Assembly (NCBI GenBank): GCA_022769845.1
Contig: JALEIO010000155.1
Location: forward strand, 1 to 18,464
DNA length: 18,464 nucleotides
Reading direction: 5' to 3'
Source: Oscillospiraceae bacterium
GTDB lineage: Bacteria > Bacillota > Clostridia > UMGS1810
Positions 13,838 through 18,464 of this stretch are shown here, in pieces. The first letter of the stretch is position 1. Every line of letters begins with the position of its first letter. Position numbers and translations under genes: made by a program. Under the pieces are notes generated by a model. It saw only the letters and a list, made by a program, of their open reading frames with translations. It was not told the origin of the DNA and did not search any database.

Positions 13838-13872
13838 TTTCAATAAATCTCCAATCTAAAATCTATTCTATA

Positions 13873-13901
13873 ATTTTACAACATTTTCTAAAAAAAATCA
13901 A
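13873..13901 (-). promoter_or_regulatory. Possible sigma-A promoter upstream of mtrB
   Basis: On the minus strand TTGATT (13896-13901) and TAAAAT (13873-13878) are 17 bases apart. It would drive mtrB-pfkA and perhaps genes beyond, independently of dnaE. The predicted leader of about 30 nt contains four UAG/GAG triplets. Confidence 0.45.
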
Positions 13902-13904
13902 CAA

Positions 13905-16900
13905 CTATTTTATTTTTACGTTATCTTTTCCGAAAATTTCTTTTGCGTCATTTAAAAAATCGTCGCAAATTCTTATAAACTGGCTGCTGTTTGCGTTGTA
14001 AACCATATTTTTATTCTCAACAAAAACCGCAAGCTTTGAACTGCCGTGATATCTTTTTGCAAGATTTTTTACTTTTTCAAAAAAGTCTTCATTCTTTATT
14101 TTTATATATACCGTTTTATCCGAAGAATAGTCGCACATATCTGCGTCAAAAATATTTTTAATTATAAGACTTAAATTGTCGTTATAGTCAAACGAAACCG
14201 AGGCGTCGATAACAAGAATTTTTCCGACAGCAATATTTTGCGAAAACCGCTCTAAAATATTCGGAAAAGCTACAAACTCGCACGAGGATATAAAATCCTC
14301 CGCCTCTATAACCGCCATAACACCGCCTTTTGAGGTTTTCTTTTTTGTAACCTTCAAAATCATAACGCCCACCCGAACGCTCTGACCGTCCGAAAATTTA
14401 TCCTCTGTAATGTCACCAATCGGAATGCAGCCGAGCGATAAAAATTTTTCACGGTATTTATCAAGCGGATGGCCTGAAAAATAAATTCCCGCAAGCTCTT
14501 TTTCAAACAAAAGCTTGTCCGACAAAGAAAAATCCGCTTCGGGCGCAAAATTATCGTTTCTTATCGTTTCTCCGTGCATATTGTCAAACATATTAAACTG
14601 ACCGAGTGCAGTGCTTTTGCCGTTTTTAACCGCATTTTCAACGGCAGAGCCGCAGTTTATCAAAAGCTGGCGCCTGTTTGTATTTATACTGTCAAACGCG
14701 CCGCTTTTTATAAGATTTTCAACCGATTTTTTATTCAAATCCTCCCACATAACAAAACAAAAATCGGTAAACGAGCAAAATTTTCTTGTGCGCTTTTTCT
14801 CAATTTCCTCCGCAAATATGCCGCCGACGTTTTTTATGGAGGACAAGCCGAAACGAACACTGTTTCCGGTTACGGTAAAATCCGCATTGCTCTCATTTAT
14901 GTCGGGCGGAAGAATTTTTATTCCGTATTTTTTGTAATCCTCAATATATTCAGCCTGTTTTGCCGCAGAACTGTTTTTCAGCAGCGCTACAAGATAAATT
15001 GCGCGGTAGTAATATTTCAAATACGCCGTCTGATATACAATTTTTGCATATGCCGCCGCGTGCGATTTGTTAAAAGCATACTTTGAAAACTCGGCAAGCT
15101 CTGCAAAAATTTCCTCCGACAGTTCTTTTGAAATTCCGTTTGCAAGAGTGCCTTTTATGACAACATTTCCGTTCTCATCCTTAAGTCCGTGCAAAAACAC
15201 GTTTTTTTCAGCCTCAAGCGCCGCATGATTTTTCTTTGCCATTGCACGGCGTACAAGGTCGGCTCTGCCCAGCGAATATCCTGCAAGAGCGCGGAAAATC
15301 TGCATTGCCTGCTCCTGATACACAATCGAACCGTAAGTAGGCTTTAAAATATCTTCCAAAAGCGGATGCTTATAGGTTATTTTACCGCCGTTTCTATTTT
15401 TCAAAAAAAGCGGAATTTGAATTTTAGCAGTTGCGGGACGGTATAATGACAAGCCTGCAATTATATCTTCAAAATTCTTTGGCTTAAGCGTTTTCAAAAA
15501 CGCAGTCATACCTTGGCTTTCAAGCTGAAAAACGCCTGACGTATCACCGTCAGAAAGCATTTTGTAAACTTTTTCATCCTCGTAATCTATATTTTCAATC
15601 GTAAAATTTTCATCAAAATTCTTGTGGATAAGATTTACCGCGTCATTTATGATGGTAAGGTTTCTAAGTCCCAAAAAATCCATTTTAACAACGCCGATTT
15701 TTTCCAGAACCTTCATATGATACTGCGATTTGTACGCAATATCTCCGTCAATGAGCGGAACGCAGTTGTAAAGCTTTTTATCGGTAACAATCAGCCCCGC
15801 CGCGTGGCGTGAAACGTTTTTCGGCAAGCCCTCGATTTTTTTTGCCATATCAATAAGCCTTCGTGCACGATTATCTGATGTATATATTTTTTTAAGCTCA
15901 CTGTTTTCCTCCATAGCCGCGTCAATGGTCATACCCAAAGTGTGCGGAATCATTTTTGCAATTTTGTCCACAAACGGAATGGGCAAATCCAGCACGCGCC
16001 CGACATCACGGATTGAGCCGCGCGCAAGCATTGTATCAAAAGCCGCAATCTGCGCAACGTAATCTCTGCCGTACTTTTTTACCATATATTCAATAACTTC
16101 GTCGCGGCGCACATAGCAAAAATCTATGTCAATATCCGGCATACTCACCCTTTCCGGATTTAAAAAGCGTTCAAACAAAAGTCCGTATTTTATCGGGTCA
16201 ATATCAGTAATTTCAAGAAGATATGAAACAATGCTTCCCGCCGCAGAGCCCCTGCCCGGCCCTACCGAAATACCATTTCGTTTTGCGTAAGAAACATAAT
16301 CGCGCACAATAAGAAAGTAGTCGGCAAATCCCATAGAAATTATGGTGTTGAGCTCTTTTTCAAGACGTTTTGTTATTTCCTCGGTAATAATATCGTAACG
16401 CTTGCAAAGTGCATTTTCGCACAAAGTACGCAGATATTCTTCTGAAGAAACGTTGTTCGGAAGCTTTAATTTTGGAAGATATATTTTGTCAAAATCAATG
16501 GTAACATTGCATTTTTCGGTAATTTCTTCAGTGCTTTTTATCGCCTCGGGATAATCCTCAAACAGTTTTTCCATTTCACTTTGCGTTTTGAAATAAAACT
16601 CATCGTTTGAAAATTTCATTCGGTCGTCATCGTCAATTTTTTTGCCCGTCTGAATACACAAAAGCACATCGTGAAAATCAGCGTCCTCTTTGTTCACATA
16701 ATGCACATCGTTTGTTGCAACAAGCTTTATTCCAAGCTTTTTCGATAAATCGGCAACCATAGGAATAAGACTTTTTTCGTCCTCCAAGCCGTGATTTTGT
16801 ATTTCAAGATAAAAATCGTCTTTGAATATTTTTTTAAAATGCAGAGCATATTCCTGCGCTTTATCTTTATCGCCCGATAAAAGCGCGGAGTTGACATTTC

Positions 16901-17315
16901 CGAAAAGGCAGGCGCTTAAAGCGATTATACCTTCGCTGTATTTTTCCAAAACCTCAAAATCCACTCTCGGCTTGTAGTAATAACCTTCTGTAAACCCCAA
17001 AGAACAGATTTTCATAAGATTAACATAACCGGTATTGTTTTTTGCAAGCAGCACAAGATGCCCGTATTTGTTGTCAATACCGTAAATTTTTGATTTTCTC
17101 GATTGCGGCGCAGTATAAACCTCGCAGCCGATTATCGGTTTTATGCCAAGCTCCTTTGCTTTAAGATAAAAATCAACCGCACCAAACATAACGCCGTGGT
17201 CGGTAATTGCAACGGCGCTCATATTATCTTCGGCAGCTTTTTTTATAACAGCGTCAATTTTCGCTGCGCCGTCCAGAAGACTGTATTGCGTATGAAGGTG
17301 CAGATGCGTAAACAT
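13905..17315 (-). CDS. dnaE: DNA polymerase III subunit alpha (DnaE)
   Basis: DnaE is a C-family replicative polymerase; Firmicutes usually also have PolC, with DnaE extending primers on the lagging strand. The 1136-residue protein opens with a PHP domain (1 to about 270) that keeps metal-binding residues: HLHLH at 4-8, TDHG at 38-41 and GCEVY at 63-67. The polymerase core has VGPGRGSAAGS at 351-361, PDIDIDF at 393-399 (catalytic D396 and D398) and KMDFLGLRNLT at 544-554 with the third Asp, D546. An OB fold lies near 978-1057 and a small C-terminal domain follows. It has no exonuclease insert, so it is not PolC. The start is the ATG five bases after the whiA stop; the ribosome site (AAAGGA) is weak and distant, so coupling to whiA translation is likely. 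Confidence 0.97.
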   Translation of the reverse strand: MFTHLHLHTQYSLLDGAAKIDAVIKKAAEDNMSAVAITDHGVMFGAVDFYLKAKELGIKPIIGCEVYTAPQSRKSKIYGIDNKYGHLVLLAKNNTGYVNLMKICSLGFTEGYYYKPRVDFEVLEKYSEGIIALSACLFGNVNSALLSGDKDKAQEYALHFKKIFKDDFYLEIQNHGLEDEKSLIPMVADLSKKLGIKLVATNDVHYVNKEDADFHDVLLCIQTGKKIDDDDRMKFSNDEFYFKTQSEMEKLFEDYPEAIKSTEEITEKCNVTIDFDKIYLPKLKLPNNVSSEEYLRTLCENALCKRYDIITEEITKRLEKELNTIISMGFADYFLIVRDYVSYAKRNGISVGPGRGSAAGSIVSYLLEITDIDPIKYGLLFERFLNPERVSMPDIDIDFCYVRRDEVIEYMVKKYGRDYVAQIAAFDTMLARGSIRDVGRVLDLPIPFVDKIAKMIPHTLGMTIDAAMEENSELKKIYTSDNRARRLIDMAKKIEGLPKNVSRHAAGLIVTDKKLYNCVPLIDGDIAYKSQYHMKVLEKIGVVKMDFLGLRNLTIINDAVNLIHKNFDENFTIENIDYEDEKVYKMLSDGDTSGVFQLESQGMTAFLKTLKPKNFEDIIAGLSLYRPATAKIQIPLFLKNRNGGKITYKHPLLEDILKPTYGSIVYQEQAMQIFRALAGYSLGRADLVRRAMAKKNHAALEAEKNVFLHGLKDENGNVVIKGTLANGISKELSEEIFAELAEFSKYAFNKSHAAAYAKIVYQTAYLKYYYRAIYLVALLKNSSAAKQAEYIEDYKKYGIKILPPDINESNADFTVTGNSVRFGLSSIKNVGGIFAEEIEKKRTRKFCSFTDFCFVMWEDLNKKSVENLIKSGAFDSINTNRRQLLINCGSAVENAVKNGKSTALGQFNMFDNMHGETIRNDNFAPEADFSLSDKLLFEKELAGIYFSGHPLDKYREKFLSLGCIPIGDITEDKFSDGQSVRVGVMILKVTKKKTSKGGVMAVIEAEDFISSCEFVAFPNILERFSQNIAVGKILVIDASVSFDYNDNLSLIIKNIFDADMCDYSSDKTVYIKIKNEDFFEKVKNLAKRYHGSSKLAVFVENKNMVYNANSSQFIRICDDFLNDAKEIFGKDNVKIK

Positions 17316-17320
17316 TTTTC

Positions 17321-18262
17321 TTATTCGTTCCTTTCAGCTTTTAACTTGTCCGCTATGTCACAGAGCTTTTTTAAACGATGGTTTACACCGGAGCGCGAAA
17401 GCTGAGGCGTGATAAGCCTTCCCAGCTCGCTTAAGCTTAAATCGGTATTTTCAAGCCGAAGATATGCAATTTCCTTAAGAGCAGGCGAAAGAGAATCGAG
17501 ATTGCCGCTGCTTTCAAGGAATTTAATGCACTCGCTTTGACGAATGGACGCGTCAAGAGTCTTGTCCATATTTGCGTTTTCGCAGTTTACAATGCGGTTT
17601 ACATTGTTGCGCATATCTTTTAAAATGCGTATGTTGTGAAACTCCATAAGATGAGTCACACTGCCGCAGATGCCTAAAATATCAGCTATATCATTGCCCT
17701 GTTTAAAATAAAGAACATAGTTTGATTTTCTTACAATACGCTTTGCGTTTAAATTTTCCAAGAGCAACAGGTCAAAAAAATTCTCACTCAAAATGCAGTG
17801 CGGCGTGACAAATTCAAGATGATACCTTTTTTCGGGGTCAATAATGGTGCCGCACATCAAAAATGCACCCTTTATAAACGCTTTTCGGCAACAGGATTTT
17901 TCCATAATATCGTCGCTTATTCTTACGTTTATAAGCTCTGTCGAACTGTTTTCGGCAAGCTTCAAATCTCTTAAAATTTTCAAAATATTTTCTTCGCCGC
18001 AAATGTTTATGTCAAAAAAGGCGTTATTGTTTTTACTTTTCTCCAAAACCTCACTATCTATTCCATAGAGTTTTTTCACAATGCCTGCAATAATTTTTGC
18101 AAAATTGCTGCTTTCCGTGCCGATACACATTTTTCGCGTATCACCCTTGCCCGAAAGACGACCGCCAAAGGCAAAACAAGCAAGAAAAAAAGCTCTTTGA
18201 CAACATAGTTTTGTTATTTTCGCACCCAGTGCTTCTTTTTTTACTTCAGCAGAAAATGACAT
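17321..18262 (-). CDS. whiA: DNA-binding protein WhiA
   Basis: WhiA is a DNA-binding protein linked to sporulation in Streptomyces and to cell division and chromosome segregation in Bacillus (YvcL). The 313-residue protein begins MSFSAEVKKEALGAKITKLC as in the family. It has an N-terminal domain related to LAGLIDADG homing endonucleases (about 1-200) without evident catalytic function. It ends in a helix-turn-helix at about 272-305, where LSLSELGRLITPQLSRSGVN is the conserved WhiA signature region, followed by HRLKKL. GGAG lies seven bases before the ATG. It follows yvcK and precedes dnaE, close to the common rapZ-yvcK-whiA order. The HPr-like gene often found next to whiA is absent. Confidence 0.95.
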   Translation of the reverse strand: MSFSAEVKKEALGAKITKLCCQRAFFLACFAFGGRLSGKGDTRKMCIGTESSNFAKIIAGIVKKLYGIDSEVLEKSKNNNAFFDINICGEENILKILRDLKLAENSSTELINVRISDDIMEKSCCRKAFIKGAFLMCGTIIDPEKRYHLEFVTPHCILSENFFDLLLLENLNAKRIVRKSNYVLYFKQGNDIADILGICGSVTHLMEFHNIRILKDMRNNVNRIVNCENANMDKTLDASIRQSECIKFLESSGNLDSLSPALKEIAYLRLENTDLSLSELGRLITPQLSRSGVNHRLKKLCDIADKLKAERNE

Positions 18263-18288
18263 TAAATCACTCCGTTACAAGTAATATT

Positions 18289-18464
18289 TCATAAAATTTC
18301 GCCGCCGTTTTTTATCTGATAAAAAAGAACTGCAAGCGTGTCAGCCAAAACGTTATAATTGTGTCTTACAACGTTATTTGCAACATCCAAAAGATTTTTC
18401 TTTATAAGCTTAATATTGTGCTTATAAAATTTATAATCGTCCACCGCAACCGGAAACGAGTGTG
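18289..18464 (-). CDS. yvcK: YvcK/CofD-like protein, C-terminal end only
   Basis: The last 58 codons of an ORF enter from the right edge and end at TGA 18289-18291, 26 bases upstream of whiA. The readable tail includes NLLDVANNVVRHNYNVLADT, which resembles the VRHD-x3-LA motif near the C-terminus of YvcK (gluconeogenesis factor; CofD-like fold), and it ends GGEIL. YvcK is needed for envelope homeostasis and growth on gluconeogenic carbon in Bacillus, and it normally lies directly upstream of whiA. Position and tail agree, but the catalytic-fold domain is outside the window, so the name rests on a short segment and gene order. Confidence 0.65.
   Translation of the reverse strand, partial: HSFPVAVDDYKFYKHNIKLIKKNLLDVANNVVRHNYNVLADTLAVLFYQIKNGGEIL

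Noticed and set aside
14574..15086. 170-codon plus-strand ORF inside dnaE
   Set aside because: It is antisense to conserved DnaE sequence and lacks a ribosome site or family features.
17321..18262. Homing endonuclease reading of WhiA because of its LAGLIDADG-like domain
   Set aside because: The C-terminal WhiA helix-turn-helix and the yvcK-whiA gene order show it is the housekeeping regulator, not a mobile nuclease.

Overview
The window is an ordinary housekeeping stretch from an anaerobic, endospore-forming low-GC Gram-positive, most likely a member of the Clostridia. Four things point there: a HydF [FeFe]-hydrogenase maturase at the left edge; a complete spoIIAA-spoIIAB-sigF sporulation operon with a good match to a sigma-H promoter; a yvcK-whiA-dnaE-pfkA gene order; and AT-rich spacers with strong GGAGG-type ribosome binding sites. 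Several starts are TTG or GTG (PAP2, sigF, pgsA, valS). I see no phage, IS element, CRISPR array, tRNA or rRNA.

Layout, left to right. Positions 1-206 hold the start of hydF (minus). Positions 321-1571 hold a D-Ala-D-Ala carboxypeptidase (minus), divergent from a PAP2-family lipid phosphatase (1736-2311, plus). Their shared control region carries two direct repeats 21 bp apart. A bidirectional terminator at 2424-2457 separates the phosphatase from argG (2460-3677, minus). argG is divergent from ruvC-ruvA-ruvB (3844-5997, plus), and the AT-rich spacer between them holds several short palindromes. ruvB ends at a strong bidirectional terminator. It converges there with a minus-strand unit: a possible 31-codon ORF and then the spoIIA operon (6243-7758).

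From 7874 to the right edge every gene reads on the minus strand. In transcription order they are yvcK (partial), whiA, dnaE, mtrB (TRAP), pfkA, pgsA, a 59-aa membrane protein, valS and folC. The spacers are mostly a few to about 70 bases, so much of this is probably one or two long transcripts. It combines envelope and carbon control (yvcK, whiA), replication (dnaE), a tryptophan-sensing RNA-binding protein (mtrB), glycolysis (pfkA), phospholipid synthesis (pgsA), translation (valS) and folate polyglutamylation (folC). The run ends at a terminator hairpin at 7782-7812, which the predicted sigma-H start site of spoIIA overlaps.

I found no clear new multi-gene system. The best leads are small. 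The TRAP protein keeps its tryptophan-binding residues but has changed several positions that contact RNA in Bacillus. Two unlisted small ORFs (59 and 31 aa) have good ribosome binding sites. Three control regions have distinctive architecture: the spoIIA promoter on a terminator, the argG palindrome on its -10, and the paired repeats over the carboxypeptidase promoter.
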